Source: Pseudoscleropodium purum
Taxonomy: Eukaryota > Streptophyta > Bryopsida > Hypnales > Brachytheciaceae
Direction: 5' to 3'
DNA: 64,000 nucleotides
Assembly: GCA_963969395.1 (NCBI GenBank)
Contig: OZ017805.1
Location: 10,168,001 to 10,232,000 of the forward strand
This document shows positions 36,590 through 49,800 of the stretch, one piece after another. The position numbers and the translations under genes were made by a program. The notes below the pieces were generated by a model. That model saw only the letters and a list, made by a program, of their open reading frames with translations, made no database searches and was not told where the DNA came from. Each line of letters starts with the position of its first letter. Positions within the stretch are counted from its first letter, which is position 1.

Positions 36590-39500
36590 GCATTTTTTAG
36601 GAATAGTATGTAATTTTGGATTAACTTTCTTGGACCAATTCGCATATAGGACACAACTTGTGTCCATCCAAGTAAAAGGCGCGTTTTCAACAACCTATTT
36701 TCCATACCAACAATTCCAGTACCTCAACTCCAACATACTTTTGGAGTTGTCTGGTCTTTTAATATTGGAGCATGAATATCCCGTTATTCTCATGCCTTGC
36801 GTCAGTGCATACCTCCAACATTACTCTTCCTTGCCAAACAGCACACATAGCGGGGGCTTCAAGTTTGAGCAAAACCCACGAACTTGGGTGGATATCAACC
36901 TAAAGATTGAAGCTTTCCCTTGGCACCTCATTAGTGGGTCTATAATAAAGTTCCAATTCCTCTTCCTTAGAAATCATATCAACATGATTGATTGTCGACC
37001 TTTCGCAAGAGGATTCATGCACCCTCCAATCGAAATTAGGCCAGAAGCCTTCAACCAATTCTAAAGGATAATTGGGAAGGGGCTCATTTAGCTCACACAA
37101 CACATATCTCTAGTACTTAATGTATGGAACAAAGGCGATTGCAAATCCCTCGCATTTGGACATCCCGTTTTTCTAATACCCTAAATACTTCTCAATTTCT
37201 AATAGAATGAAACCCTTGGTCAAGGTTGCTTTCTTCGCCGCTTCCATCCCCTTCTCTTGATTTTTAGTGGCTTTTGAAACTTCGTTGCCCCACAAAGGCT
37301 TCAAAAGAAGAAGTTTAGGGCAACCTTGAGGTAGCATCAGACGACCCTTGTTGTCTTTCTTCCATAGGCATTGTAAAGGTGTATTAGTTGGTAGTCATTG
37401 TGAATCAACTACTGACTTTTTATACTTTATAATGGGAACTCCATCATTATCCATGTAGAAGCAAAAGAGGTGCATTTCTCCTAAACCTATTAGTTTTGTT
37501 GTGCCACTACACAAGTATCCCTTCAGAAATGACTTGAAATCCGCCACCTCTTGGACGAATTCCAACATGAATGACAATTTTTGCAACTCCATGAAAGCCT
37601 TCATAAGATCCACAATACAAATGTATTCTTATTCTTTAAAGCCTTTGAGACATGGTTGAAATATGCATCAATGTCTTCGTGCATATATCCAACTAGTAGA
37701 AAATCCACTTGAATTTCCTTAAAGACTCCTTGTGCAGTAAGCAAAGACAAGAATGCCATGAGATATAGGTTCTTGTTATCTTTGGTGGAGTTGTCAAGGT
37801 GTAGATAGAGATTCTTAAGAAGGGGGTGAGATCTACATCGGGATTTTTCAAGAATCAATATCAAGGCGTCCATACATCTCGATTTCCCTCTCAGTAGAGC
37901 GTTGAACATTGCATTTGTAGGCGGATAGGGGAAGAGGTCACTCATCTCTTGAATTGGTAGACCTTCTAGTTGCCAAAACAATCTAGCCAATGATGAAATT
38001 GTAAAGTTGGAGTCGCCTAGCCAACATGTTGCTCTATAATGGGCATATGCACTGTCGCCATGACCATGAGCCACCATTCCAATGACACTCATGGGAAGTT
38101 GATTCAAACCTTGTGTAGCCTTCATTGTCACTTGCATTCTTGGAAGAGTAGTCTTTGTTGTATCCATCTTGTCATGAATAATGCATAATATCTCATGAGG
38201 GTTCCTTCTAGACTCCTCATGCCACAAGGCATATAGATGATGGCACAATGCTTGATGATTAAGATGTTTAGTATGCTACTTCACGAACTCCACAAAGGTT
38301 GAACTTCCTTCAGGTGATTTAAGATGAATTGTTGTAGTTCATCGTACATTCTACACTTTGTGAAAGTGCTTCCAATAGGCTTGATGGAGACTTTATTGAA
38401 GTGCTCTTTCTTTATTCTACTAATGGTTCATTGGCTAACAGTAGGAAGACCATAGTCTACATTCAATTGCATGTTACACAAAAGAAATTGTCAGCATCGA
38501 TGTTAGTGACAGTTTGAGAATGGAAATACTAGATACAAAAATCACGAGAGTAGTAGAGTAGACATGTGACTTCACATAAGAACATCGAGATTAGTCCCAA
38601 CAAGAGGAAAGTGTTAACCTCAATGATAGTGACAATATAAAAATTAAAAAAACAAGATACAACAATTACAAAACTATTAGTGCAGAGAAATGACTTCTCA
38701 CCAAAAACATCAAGATTTGTCCCAATAAGAGGAAAGTGTCAGCCTTGACGGCAATGACAACATAAAAATGATAACAACAAATATCGCAATCACAAGAATA
38801 GTATTAGAGACAAGTGAATTTGTAGAAAAACATTGGGATTTGTCTCAATGTGAGGATAAATGAATTGTTGCTCCAACATAGAAAGGGGATAACTCCAACA
38901 AAGAGGATAAATGAAGTCCATTTTGTATAGAGAACTCTATTAGGAAATCCCCCGTTGAAATGTATGTCCAGGAAATTAAGATATTAAAAAGGCAAAAGTA
39001 ACTGTGGGTTCATTGAACTATGTCATTAGTATCCGCAAGAACGCACTTCCAGTTGTTTTCAACAAGTAGGAACTTCAGTGTATCTACTCTCTTATTTCCA
39101 ATGCCCCACATTTCGTGGGGCATTTAGTTAGCAATGTTGTCAATGATGGCTTTCATAGTACTAGTAACTTGCACAGTTCGCAAACGAGGGCGCTTAATTC
39201 TTTTATTTCTGTGTATTGCAAAAACAACATCTTTCTTGTATTTTTCCATGTAATTGTGGTAGGTCGACTTTGAGATTCTGTGTATAATGTACCACGCTAT
39301 GCCACAAACTTCCACTCCCTCCGACATAATGTACTTTTGCTTCTGTGTCCACTCGACGTGATGCAATTGTCCACCACCAACAATTTTGTACTCTCGATGC
39401 TCTTCAAAAGATTTTGAGAATTATCTCTACATGATCTTCAACACTTGTCTCAAGGAAAAAATTGGCAGCAATTATGGTCGTAGCACTTCTCAAAAGTGAC

Positions 39501-40331
39501 CTTTTGAATTTTAGAGTCCATAGTTTTCTTTTCAAATTGTGTCTCTTTGTGACAAATGGAAGGTCAATGAACAATGAAGTGATAGGGCACCTTCTCTCTT
39601 CTGCCTAGATAGGCTAGGAGATCCTATACATCAAGGAAGGCAACAAAGTACTCTATAGTATCCTTCAAATACTGACCACCAAAAAACCACCAATCTAAAT
39701 TGGGCCACCTAGCATGGGACATAATTGCGTCTTGATTACCCACGAAAATGTCAAGGACTGAAAGACCTATATGTTCTTCACTAAGGATAGAATGCTGAAA
39801 ATAATCGTCTACTCATCAACAACTAATTCGCCCAGACCATAGAAGCACACCTTTGAAATCAAGCTAATGTGCCTCTAGGCTAGTCCAATATTCTTGTCAA
39901 ATAAATGGACTTCCATCCATATGGGGATCTACATTCCCTTTGACAATGTCGGCAACCCTCCTTAATATTGTTCAGTTCAAGGCATTTAATAGCGTCCGAA
40001 CACCTCTTTGGTAAAGAGTGATCCTTGAATGCTAAGCTTTAGGAACTATTGATGAAGGCCATAGAAGAACAAATATTTAGGGTTCAATTGGAAATGGCAC
40101 ACCAAACCACTCCCTTTGTAGTTGAGCCTCCACAATAGACTCTACTTCAATTCCGCCAAATTCCAGGAGGTGAAGCTTAACTACATCACTATTACTAAAG
40201 GATGTATTCCATATAGAAGATTCTTGAGAGTCTGCCTTTGTAGTAGATTTGCTAATGTATAGGGTAATGGTGTCATGAAAGGACTCACAGCAAGAATCCA
40301 TAGTGTAAAACCCACTACCTATAGAAAGCAT
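36590..40331 (-). pseudogene. Gene C copy 2: DDE-transposase-like (DUF7869-type) gene, decayed
   Basis: Minus-strand reading from an ATG near 40331. Blocks: leader exon (40331-40077); WPNLDWWFFGGQYLK (39.7 kb); a Cys-rich CYDHNCCQFF block (39.45 kb); a helix-rich stretch with AWYIIHRISKSTYHNYMEKY (39.3 kb); an intron filled with P2-like repeats; STFTKCRMYDELQQF (38.35 kb); then a 215-codon open part with IHDKMDTTKTT, IGMVAHGHGDSAYAHY, GDSNFT, LHLDNSTKDNKNLY and VGYMHEDIDAYF (38.2-37.6 kb). After one break come VPIIKYK (37.43 kb) and EPLPNYPLELVEGFWPNF (37.05 kb). The order and motifs match C1, and the core is better preserved than in C1. Stops mostly replace CAG or CGA. Role as a transposase is inferred from family motifs, not shown. 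The 5' exons are less certain than the core. Confidence 0.75.
38465..38880. repeat. Tandem ~120-bp P2-like units inside the C2 intron
   Basis: Three to four units starting at about 38470, 38586, 38708 and 38829. Each contains 'aacatcgagattagtcccaa', 'gaggaaagtgt-agcctt-a', 'gacaacataaaaat' and 'caatcacaaga'. The block lies between two parts of the C2 coding sequence. Coding resumes on the minus strand after a probable acceptor ending ATGTAG at about 38450. Confidence 0.75.
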
Positions 40332-40599
40332 GTCTCAGTATGTGGTAGTAAAACGTGAACTTGAAAGTGATATTGAGAAGTCCACCATAAGAATGCAAAC
40401 TAGTGTAAAAGATTACATTTCAATTCTGTGATGACGAAAACAAGAAGGAAATACACCTACTATACCACTACTGGAGTAGAAAACATTGATAAAAAGTGAA
40501 ATGAAAGGGTCAGCCCTTGAATAGTCATTTCTAAATTATCGGATGTAATATTACACACGGATAAATGTTTGCCAGAATAGAAATGTGGAAATTCAACGC

Positions 40600-41130
40600 C
40601 ATTGGGATCATTCCTATGGGAAAAAATACAAACTCTACGGGATGGCATTGGGAGTAATCCTGCTGTGGATTATATAGTATTTATTAAGTGAAGGCATCAG
40701 GAGTCCTCCTAGGTAATGTAGCACTCATTTAGTAAAGGCACCGGGAATATTTCCAATGTAGGATTTGAAGTATACATGAAGTAAAGGCATCGAGAGTATT
40801 CTTGACCTAAGTAATGCAGCATTCAATAAGTAAAGGCATTGGGAGTACTTCCGCTATAGGTATAAAATATACTTGAAGAAAAGGCATTGAGAATACTCCT
40901 GATATAGTTTGTTTGTTGTTTTCATGACGAAAAGGCATCGGGAGTGCTCCCAATGTAGGTTTGGGGGGAACTTGAATAATAGCTATAAGCAATAATCCCC
41001 ATGTAGGTCATACAGTATTTGTGTAGCAATGGCATTGGGAGTTTTCTCGATAATAGTTAGAAGTATTTTTTAGGAATGGCATTAGTAAAACTCCCGATGG
41101 TTATATCTGGAAGATCTAGCCATTAGGAAA
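40600..41130. repeat. P2 palindrome array, ~48-bp units, 5' of gene C2
   Basis: About ten tandem units; the GGCAT start of each falls at about 40644, 40692, 40737, 40786, 40834, 40882, 40933, 41031 and 41078, with a damaged unit near 40983. The core is CATCGGGAGTGCTCCCAATG, a 9-bp-arm palindrome, within 'aagtaaaGGCAT...gATGtagg'. Further P2-like remnants follow to about 41300. Non-coding. Confidence 0.9.
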
Positions 41131-43180
41131 GTACCCAATGGCAACATAAAATTTCTCAAAAAGTTTTTTGATCATCTTCACATCGATAGGTCTCCGGATC
41201 CAAGTTCAGGAGGGTGTGTTAAGTAGAAGAATCGAGAATACTCTTGATGGGTTGTTCGCGAGATTCGTGCCATTGGAACAATTCCTGATGAATTTGCCAG
41301 ACTACACTACACTAACAATGCATGAATACTTATAGTATACGGTAATATACTATACAAGTAGAAGACTACTATGCCACTACATTCGAGAAGTCGTGCAATA
41401 ATGAGCTACTTGGGTCTCTATTGAAAAGAATAACCTTGGAAACGGCCACTATGGCCTCCGATAAAGAATAAGGTTTTATCTTGAAAACTTAGCACAAGTA
41501 TGGGAATGTTTATAGTTGGTACCAGCTTAGCACTATGCAGGACATTCACAAATGACTGCTACCAAACATGTGCTATGCAACTTACAAAGGTCCTTTTCAT
41601 GGTCCCAAAACTTAAAAAGCAAAGGCCAATTGGATGTCAATTACAAGAGGTGAGCTTCTTCTCCATGTGCAATAGTACGTTGAACTGCAATACCATTGCT
41701 CACCCACATAGTTAATAATTTAAGAAGAACCCAAACTGAAGTCATTGAAGAATTTGGCACCTTCTTATTTGGCCAACTTATATCTACAAAGGAAGTCAAC
41801 AATGCCACGGAATTCCAACCGCGTCCGACTTATATCTATAAAATAAAAAGATATACATATATATATGATGCATATAGTAGAGGTGTCAAAGTTCTTTACA
41901 AGCCATACTAATATCATTAGAAAGTCCATAACACCACTAAACTTTGAATAAAACATTTTTTAACTACCAAGTGGCAATACTTGGAATTTTGGGTTTAGGA
42001 TTTAGCCTAAAATATTAATTCCCTCTTAGTTACTTATATAATAATAATTAGCACCTATTATAGTAGACGTGACAAATAAATTAAAAAAACCATTAGATAA
42101 GTCATTAATCATTGATGGATCAACAAAATAAATTATACGCATATATGAAAACAAATATATACCTATTCATAAAAACATGAATAGAGAAGGTATAAAATAC
42201 TGCTTTCAATAATTTCTTGAACACTTAGAATCCTTTCTTTTACTAAACATGTAACTTCAGTTCCCTTATTTTTTAAAGTAACATGGACTTAAAGCAAAAG
42301 TAATTTGCTAGGAATTGCAACAAAAAGGGAAGGTTTAGGGTTTAGGATCCAAGGTATAATAACAATAGGTAAATTGAAACAATAATATAAACAAGTATTA
42401 ATTCTATACATTAATGGATTGTATTATCTAACTATATACATAATTTAAATTTATATTGTATATGTAATTCATATGTTCTATGTATATATAATTTATATTC
42501 ATGTATAAAAATAAATCATTAATACTTATTTTAATTGTATCCATAATGTCATAATTTATGTATTAATACATTCTTTTTTGTATTAACATTGTTGAAAATG
42601 ATATTGATTTGGTAAATGCTTAGAACTCAAGACAATGTAAATATATAGAGTTTAGGATTTAGTATAAATATATAGGGTCTATGGTTTAGTATAAAGGGTT
42701 TAGGGTTTAATAAATCAATTTCTTCAATCATCCAAACACATATTGTGAATAATTAATCAACTAATTAAACTCGCTTAATAAATGATAGTAATTTTAAATT
42801 TCAAAGACGACGAAATTAAGAGGACCCCTTCTACACCTCAATTATTATTCCAATAGTTGTAATATTTTAATAAAAAATTTCTTCCTAGATTTTTTAAATT
42901 TAATATGGTTCTATTATTTATTTTCTATATTTTAGGGCTTAAGAGAATTTATTAAGGTTAAGGTGGCTTCAAGGAGTAAGTTGAGGAATTGAGGAATTTA
43001 CAAGTTTGGGTGGTTTGGGCTTTCTAATTTCTTTCATTCCAATTTTTTAGGTTGGAAATCTTAGTATTAATTTGCCTTTCATTAGTACTCTAATTCTTTT
43101 CCTTATAATCAAAGGAAGGTATTGAAAAATGTTAGTCTTTTCTTGCAAAAAAATAGGTTTTGTTATATTTGTATGTCCTT
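41131..43180. other. Gene-free stretch before the inverted elements
   Basis: No coding region is supported. Two TTTAGGG-type motifs lie at about 42340 and 42695-42709, too few to indicate a telomere. Confidence 0.4.
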
Positions 43181-46100
43181 TGTCGTACTCATAGTCTAAG
43201 CATAAGTATCTTTATACATGAAAATGTGGTAAGATGACACGAATTATCATCCCTAGGGACTTTCAGATGTTCTCCCAAACTTCAGTATGTGGATGATCGT
43301 TTTCTCTTCTTCCAACTACTCTCTTCCGCTCTTTTTCCAAAATCAACTACTAACCAGATTCCAATCTGGATCCGGCTTTACCCAATTTCTAGTTACCTCT
43401 TTCAATACACTATTTTGGAATTCTTCTATTTTACCATCAGAGGATCCGCTATTGATCTTTCGAGGCATGGGGACTTCACTACTCTAGTCTATTTAATACG
43501 TAGGCAAAAACAAACAAACACCTAAGTAATCAAGGTGTTGCAGCACTAAAAGAAGATCTAGATCCTCATAACGTTCCGGATGGTCAATCCAGAATGTAGG
43601 TCATTTAGGACTACGTTCACTCCTCTTTACTACAACAACTAACCTCAAGCATCTGAGCTGATAAGGAGATAATCTTTCTAGATGTAAGACGGATCCCAAG
43701 GTTGGCAAACCTTTCGATGAGTGGGAGTTTTTGCTGATAGTTGCTAATCTTCGCATAGAATCGTTTCCAATTCCAAATCTGCACTCACACCATTCTTTAG
43801 TATAATCGTATTATCGTTCTGGTAGTTCACCACGTGCAATTCTTTTGTCACAAATCTAACATCATTACCATAGTACTCCCTGAGTCCGATCTAGTTATTC
43901 GAAATCCGGATTCCTCCTCACTCGTCCTTCTCACATCTCAACACTCCAAGCAACAAACCAATACAATTCAATACAAAGTCAAAGCCAAAATGTCCACCAA
44001 GTGACTCAAATTAAAGAAAGGAATGAAATATAATAGAATAAACGCTAGGATGGAATGAGAGGACAACAAACTTATTTGCGTTTAAAAACCAAAACCAAAA
44101 CCAAAACCAAAGTCAACGCCTGAAAAGCCAAAAAGGTACCTTGGAAATCAAGGTACCCAACTAGTGAACACTCTGAGATATCTGGAACATTTACAATCCA
44201 ATTGTCCCTAAAAATCTAAAACCCCTAAAAATCCAAAACCTAGGCCCATGCTTGGAAATCCTGTTCCGAAATGAAAATCCTATTCAACTTTCTACTAGGT
44301 ATCTATCTCCTTCGCCGTGTTTTTTTTGTACTATTTCCACTTTGGTTGCCCGGAGTATTTACCGAAGCCTTCACCGGTGTATTCTTCGTTGACAACCAAG
44401 ATTGAGGCTTATGTGGAACTTTCGAAGGTTAGTCTTCAAATTCCGTTTCTTCCTCGGATCCGAACTTCAACACCTCCTCTTCCGACTCCTCAATCTCCTG
44501 AATCTTTAGATCTTTAGCTTGGGGCGACTCACTTAGTTCAATTTCAAGACAATCTCGCTTTGGTATCGATTGCTGCATATGCGAGAAATCTTGCGGATGA
44601 GATCGGGCCATATTCATCATCGCTTCAATTCGTACGTCGAGGTTGCTCTGAATAGCCAATTCAGGTACCATGAACTTTCCGGTCGTGATTTTCCCAAGTG
44701 GTGGAAGAATTGGAACGGAAATTCTTTGCTTTGCTAGAATAGACTTCTCACTTGCTTCTTTCTCTAGCTAAAGTACCATTGGTCTTGTTAGAGACCACGC
44801 TTGACTGCCTAATGGACTCGTAGCTGGAAAAAGGATAGACTTCAGCCCTTCCGATTGTGGCTGAATCAGACCACTAGAAGCTTGCTGGATCGAAGTTTGT
44901 TGAATTGGAGTATCCCAAAATATTCTCCTAGGGACTTTCAGAGACCCCTCTAAGTTGATGGCTCATTCTAGATCTAGGTATCCCAACAACTTGCACATGT
45001 CCTTAAAAACAATCCCATCCACGCTTCGAAGTCGACCAAGATCTTTACCATCCTTGATCCGATCATATACCCTTTCTTCTCCAACCAGGTGGTTTAGAGA
45101 TTAGCTTGGATCACCATATATGTTTTGAAACCATGACGGATTTTTTGAGGTCGTGGATGAGTTAAAAAGCCTCCATTTCCTTTCGTCTTGCCGCATTCAG
45201 CTCCTCTTCCATCCACTCCAATTGGAACTTGAGGCTATCCCCTTCCTCCTTTAGCTTCTGGATTTGTTCCTCTTTTTGTTGGAACTCTTCTGGATCTAGG
45301 CATTTCTAGATTTCCTACAAAATCTAGTCCGACTCCACCTTGAGTTCATCTGCGATAAGGAGCACGTAATTTTGTAGGTCCCCATACATTTGTTTGGCCT
45401 ATTGCATTTACTAGATTCCGGCTTCAAAGAAGTCTAGGTTTGTAGGATGTTCTAGATCTAGAATAGGCTTTTCTCTATTTACTGTTAGTGCATTCCCTCA
45501 TACAGCCAAATCCGTGAACTTCCTTCGTTTCCGGTCCACCGTTTTTTCTTCTTCTTCTAATTGCCCTTCTTCCAATTGCCCTTTTTCTTCGGATTCATTT
45601 TCCTCTTTCTCCAACTCATCTATGAGGCCGTACTTCAGGATCTTGACTCCAGTATTGTACACAATCGTCCCCCCAACACTCAAGACCTCTTTGTGGTTAT
45701 AGAGGTGGAATAGATATGGCGTGATAGGGCTGTGCTTTGCTCGGCCTACGTGCTCTACCAGCTTGCTCATGATTCCTTGAATCACTCTTCTCCAATAGAC
45801 AATCTGGTCCTCAAAAGCCCCGAAAATGGTGTTGGCCATCGTAATTGTAATGCGGGTAGGTTTTTCCGAATATAAAATTGGAATAAGGAAATCCAATACC
45901 CATCTATGCCTCTTGTTTTTACAGTCACTAATGGCAAATCCCTCATTTGAGTGGGCTTGACTTTGGAACTTTTTAATCACGTACTTGTTTGCTCTTTCGG
46001 CTAGTCCAAGCCCATTCTTCTTAAACGAATAGACATCCGCCCAGATGTCTTCCGTCCAAGCTACAAGTCGACCTCTCACTATCAACTCGTATTGATTTAG

Positions 46101-46759
46101 AACTCCATAAATGAGTTTCTGAATCATTTCTTTGTTCTTCATGCTCTATAGCTTATTTAACAACTCGACACACCTGATACACATGAGGTCCCCCTCTAAC
46201 TGTACTCGGTGATCCAAATCAGAAGGGATAACTGGATAAACCATCTGAGCTACAACTCTAGACTTTCGTGCAACCGGATCAGCAGTTGCCGCCCTAAATC
46301 ACCGACAACTCGCAAATCTAATCCGGTACTACTCCTTTCATCTCGTCTTCTCTCAGTCACTAACTCACCACTCTTTCTCTCAACTGTACGTTCATCAAGT
46401 TTAGCAAGTAGAGAGGGAGAAAAAGAGCAGTGGCGGTGGGTTTAAGTGCCCAACGCGTGGTCAACAGTTCCTAGTGGAAAACGGATAGATGACCATTCCC
46501 CTAATAGTCTCCTAGTTTCTTAGACCGGAAGTTTAGAACATAGGTTTGGGGAATCCAGTACTTTTCCGGGTTCTGGATTCATATCGGATTTGTTTTCATA
46601 ATATTATTTACGATTTTAGTAATCCGGAAACTGACTATTTCTATTACAGTTGTAGTGTAGCAGAAATCTCTAGGGGTTACCAAAAAAATTGAAATTCACA
46701 AATCTATGTAATCCAAATTCTAGACTTACTTATCCAGTTTGAGTTTTTGTGCTTCCACA
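43181..46759 (-). mobile_element. TG..CA element, copy L (~3.58 kb, reverse orientation)
   Basis: Begins TGTCGTACTCATAG, matching the TGTCGCA-type end of the two other copies, and ends near TTCCACA. The whole sequence aligns in inverse order with 46896-50445 and in direct order with 60062-63374. Its single coding region is read on the minus strand. No matching 5-bp target duplication was found here, so an end may be displaced or the flanks rearranged. Confidence 0.8.
44300..46142 (-). pseudogene. Element-encoded protein, copy L, decayed
   Basis: The first 214 codons are open from the ATG at 46142. They match the 493-aa protein at 61245-62726: NQYELIVRG/NQFDNTVRG, SFKKNGLGLAERA, KPTRITITMANTIFGAF against KPTRVTITLGNTIFGAL, and PYLFHLY. 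An acidic, Glu-rich stretch and RKRRKF follow. Downstream pieces, such as the frame at 44671-44429 with SHPQDFSHMQQS and SESPQAKDL, match the 3' part of copy R but in another frame, so at least one frameshift is present. Function unknown. Confidence 0.75.
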
Positions 46760-46895
46760 ATAATAGACTCCAATCAAAGGCGTAGAGGAAGCCATTAGGT
46801 TACACTAACTTCAAACCCTTGTGGGGACTTAGAGATGAGGAATTGAATTACTTGGCAGACCAAATAGAGAAGGAGATCGTATGCATGAAGAAAAC
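46760..46895 (+). pseudogene. Exon fragment of gene D trapped between two elements
   Basis: This 136-bp interval between the inverted elements reads as one frame with one TAG stop: LGYTNFKPLWGLRDEELNYL, then ADQIEKEIVCMKK. The last bases, AAAAC (46891-46895), are duplicated after the right element at 50446-50450. Removing that element and one duplicate joins ATG-AAG-AAA-AC to C-ACC-ATC in frame and runs on for over 180 codons. So it is part of gene D, not of the elements. Confidence 0.75.
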
Positions 46896-49800
46896 TATGG
46901 GAGAACAAAAATTCAAATTGGATAAGTTAGTCTAGAATTTAGATTAGATAGACTTGCAAATTTCAATTTTTTTAATAACTTCTAGAGATTTACGCTACAC
47001 TACGACTATAATAGAAATAGTCAATTTCTGGATTGCTAAAACTGTAAGTTACGTTATAGAAACAAGTCCGATACGAATCCGTAATCTAGAAAAGTATTGG
47101 ATTTTCCAAAACTATATTCTAGACTTCCGGTCTAAAAAACTAGGAGACCATTAGAAGAACGATCATCTACCTGTTCTCCACCGGGAACTGTCAGCTGCAT
47201 GCCGGGTACTTAAACCCACCGCCACTCCTTTTTTTCTCCCTCTCTACTTGTTGAACTTGATGAACGTATAGTTGAGAGAAAGAGTGGTGAGTTAGTAACC
47301 GAGAGAGGACGAGATGAAAGGAGTAGTACCCGATTAGGTTTGCGAGTTGTTGGTGATTCATGGCGGCGGTGCTGATCCGGCTATATGAAGGTCTGGAATT
47401 GTAGCCTGGATGGTTTGTCCCGTTATCCCTTTTGAATTGGGTCATCGAGCATAGTTAGAGGAGGACCTCATGTGTATCAATATATCAAGTTGTTAGATAA
47501 GCCGTGGAGTATGAAGAACAAAGAATTGATTCAGAAACTCATTTATGGAGTTCCAAATCAATACGAGTTGATAGTGAGAGGTCAACCTATAGCTTGGACG
47601 GAAGACATTTGGGTGGATGTCTATTCGTTTAAGAAGAATAGGCTTGGACTAACTAGAAGAGCAGACAAGTACGTGACCAAAAAGTTCCAAAGTCAAGCCT
47701 ACTCAAAGGAGGGATTTGCCATTAGCGACTATAAAAACGAGAGGCATAGACGAGTATTGGATTTCCTTATTCTAATTTTTTATCCGAAAAAACCTATCCA
47801 CGTTATGGTTACAATGGCCAACACCATTTTCGGGGCCTTTGAAGAGTGGATCGTCCATTGGAGAAGAGTGATTCAAGGAGTCATGGGCAAGCTAGCAGAG
47901 CACATAGGTTGAGCAAAGCACAATCCTATCACGCTATATCTATTCCACCTCTATCACCACAAGGAGGTCTTGAGTGCCGGGGAGACGATTGAGTACAACA
48001 GTGGAGTCGAGATCGTAAAGTACGACCTCACGGAAGAACTAGAGAAGGAGGAGAAGCAATCCAATGAAGAGCAATCGGAAGAAGAAGTAGTGGACCGGAA
48101 ATGAAGGAAGTCCACAGATTCGGTGGCAAGGGGAAAGGTGCTAACACTGGAACGGGAGGAACCGATACCAAATTCAGAACATCCCCAAGAGCTCGAGTTC
48201 TTTGAAGCCGGAATCAAGTGGATGCAATAGGCCAAAAAAATGTATAGCGACTTTGAAGATCACGTGCTTCTTATCATAAAAGAACTCAAGGTAGAGCGGC
48301 ACCAAATTTTAGAGGAGATTTAGAAACGCCCGAATCCGGAGGTGTTTCGATAGAAGGAAGAACAAATCCGTAAGTTGGAAGAGGAAAGGGACAGCTTCAT
48401 GTCCCAACTCCAATGGATGGAGGAGGAGCTGAATGCAGCAAGATGGAAGGAGGTGGAGATTTTACGGCTTGTCCACGACCTCAAGGAACTCGTCATGGTT
48501 CTGGAATATACGGTGATCCAAGCTAAGCTCTATACCACCTAGTTAGCAAAGGAAGGGCATTTGACTGGATCTAGGATGGTAAAGATCTTGGTCGACTTCG
48601 AAGCCCGGATGGAGATTGTGTTGAAGGACATTCGGAAGTTGCCGGGGTACTTGGATCCAAAACGGACCATCAAATTAGCAAGCTTTCTGGAAGTTCCAAG
48701 GAGCATATTCCGAGATACTCCGATTCGATAGATTCCGATCCGGCAAGTTTTGAATGACCCAATCCAATCCAAATCGGAGGGACTGAAGTCTATCCTCACC
48801 CCAATTGCAAGACCCTCAGGTAGCCTGGCACGGACTCCATCAGGACCAGTAGAACTTGAGCTCAAGAAAGGAGTGAGTGGGATGTCTATTTTGATAGAAC
48901 AAGCGCTTTCCGTCCCGATTTTCCTACCACCTGGGGTTGTCACGATTGGAAAGTTTAGGATATCCGAATTGATAGTTCGTGACAATCTCGACACACAAAT
49001 TGGAGTAATGACAAGTCCAGCTCGATCTCATCCAAAAGACTTCTCTCATATGCAACAATCAAATCCGAAACAAGATTGTGCTGAAATTGCACTGAGTGAA
49101 TCGCCACAAGCCAAAGACTTGGAGATTCAGGAGTCGGAAGAAGAGGTGCTAAAGTCTGGATCTAAGGAAGAGACAAAATCAAAAGAGTTGCCTCCCAAAG
49201 TTTCATGGAAGCCCCAAACTCCGTCATCAGCAAAGAATATGCTAGTGAAGGTTTTGGTGAAGACTCTGGGCAGTCAAAGTAGGAGTAGCTTGAAGAAGGC
49301 ATGGCGAGGTAGATAGAGCATAGGTAGTTAGGTAGGGATTTTATCTGGAACAGAAATTCCCAGTGTAGATCCGGGTTCTGGATCATTTTGGAGATTCCGA
49401 ACTTGTAGTGGCAATTGGGTTGTAAACATTCCAAATATCCCGGATTCTTCATTGGTTGGTTGCTTTGATTTCTGGGATGCCTTTTGGCTTTTTAAGCATT
49501 GACTCTGGTTTTGTTTTTTTGTTTTTAAAGGCAAGCAAGATTGTTGCCCTCTCATTCCATCTTAGTAATTATTTTGTTGTATTTCATTCCCTTCTTTAAA
49601 TTGAGTCACTTGGTAAACCTTCTAGCTCCAACTATGTATCCGGATTGTGTTGGTTTGTTGTTTAAATATGGAGATGTGAGAAGGACGGGTGAGGAGGAAT
49701 CCGAATTACAAATAACTTAATTAGACTAAGGGTGTACTATTGTAATGATGTTAAATACGAGATGAGGGAGCTACATGTGGTGCCTTTAAACTACTGGAAT

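Noticed and set aside
36588..37064. 158-codon plus-strand frame as a gene
   Set aside because: It lies antisense to the C-terminal part of C2, whose minus-strand reading matches C1 (GFWP, EPLP).
40600..41130. CRISPR-like array (48-bp palindromic units)
   Set aside because: The intervals between palindromes are repeated as well, not unique spacers, no cas genes are present, and the context is eukaryotic with introns.
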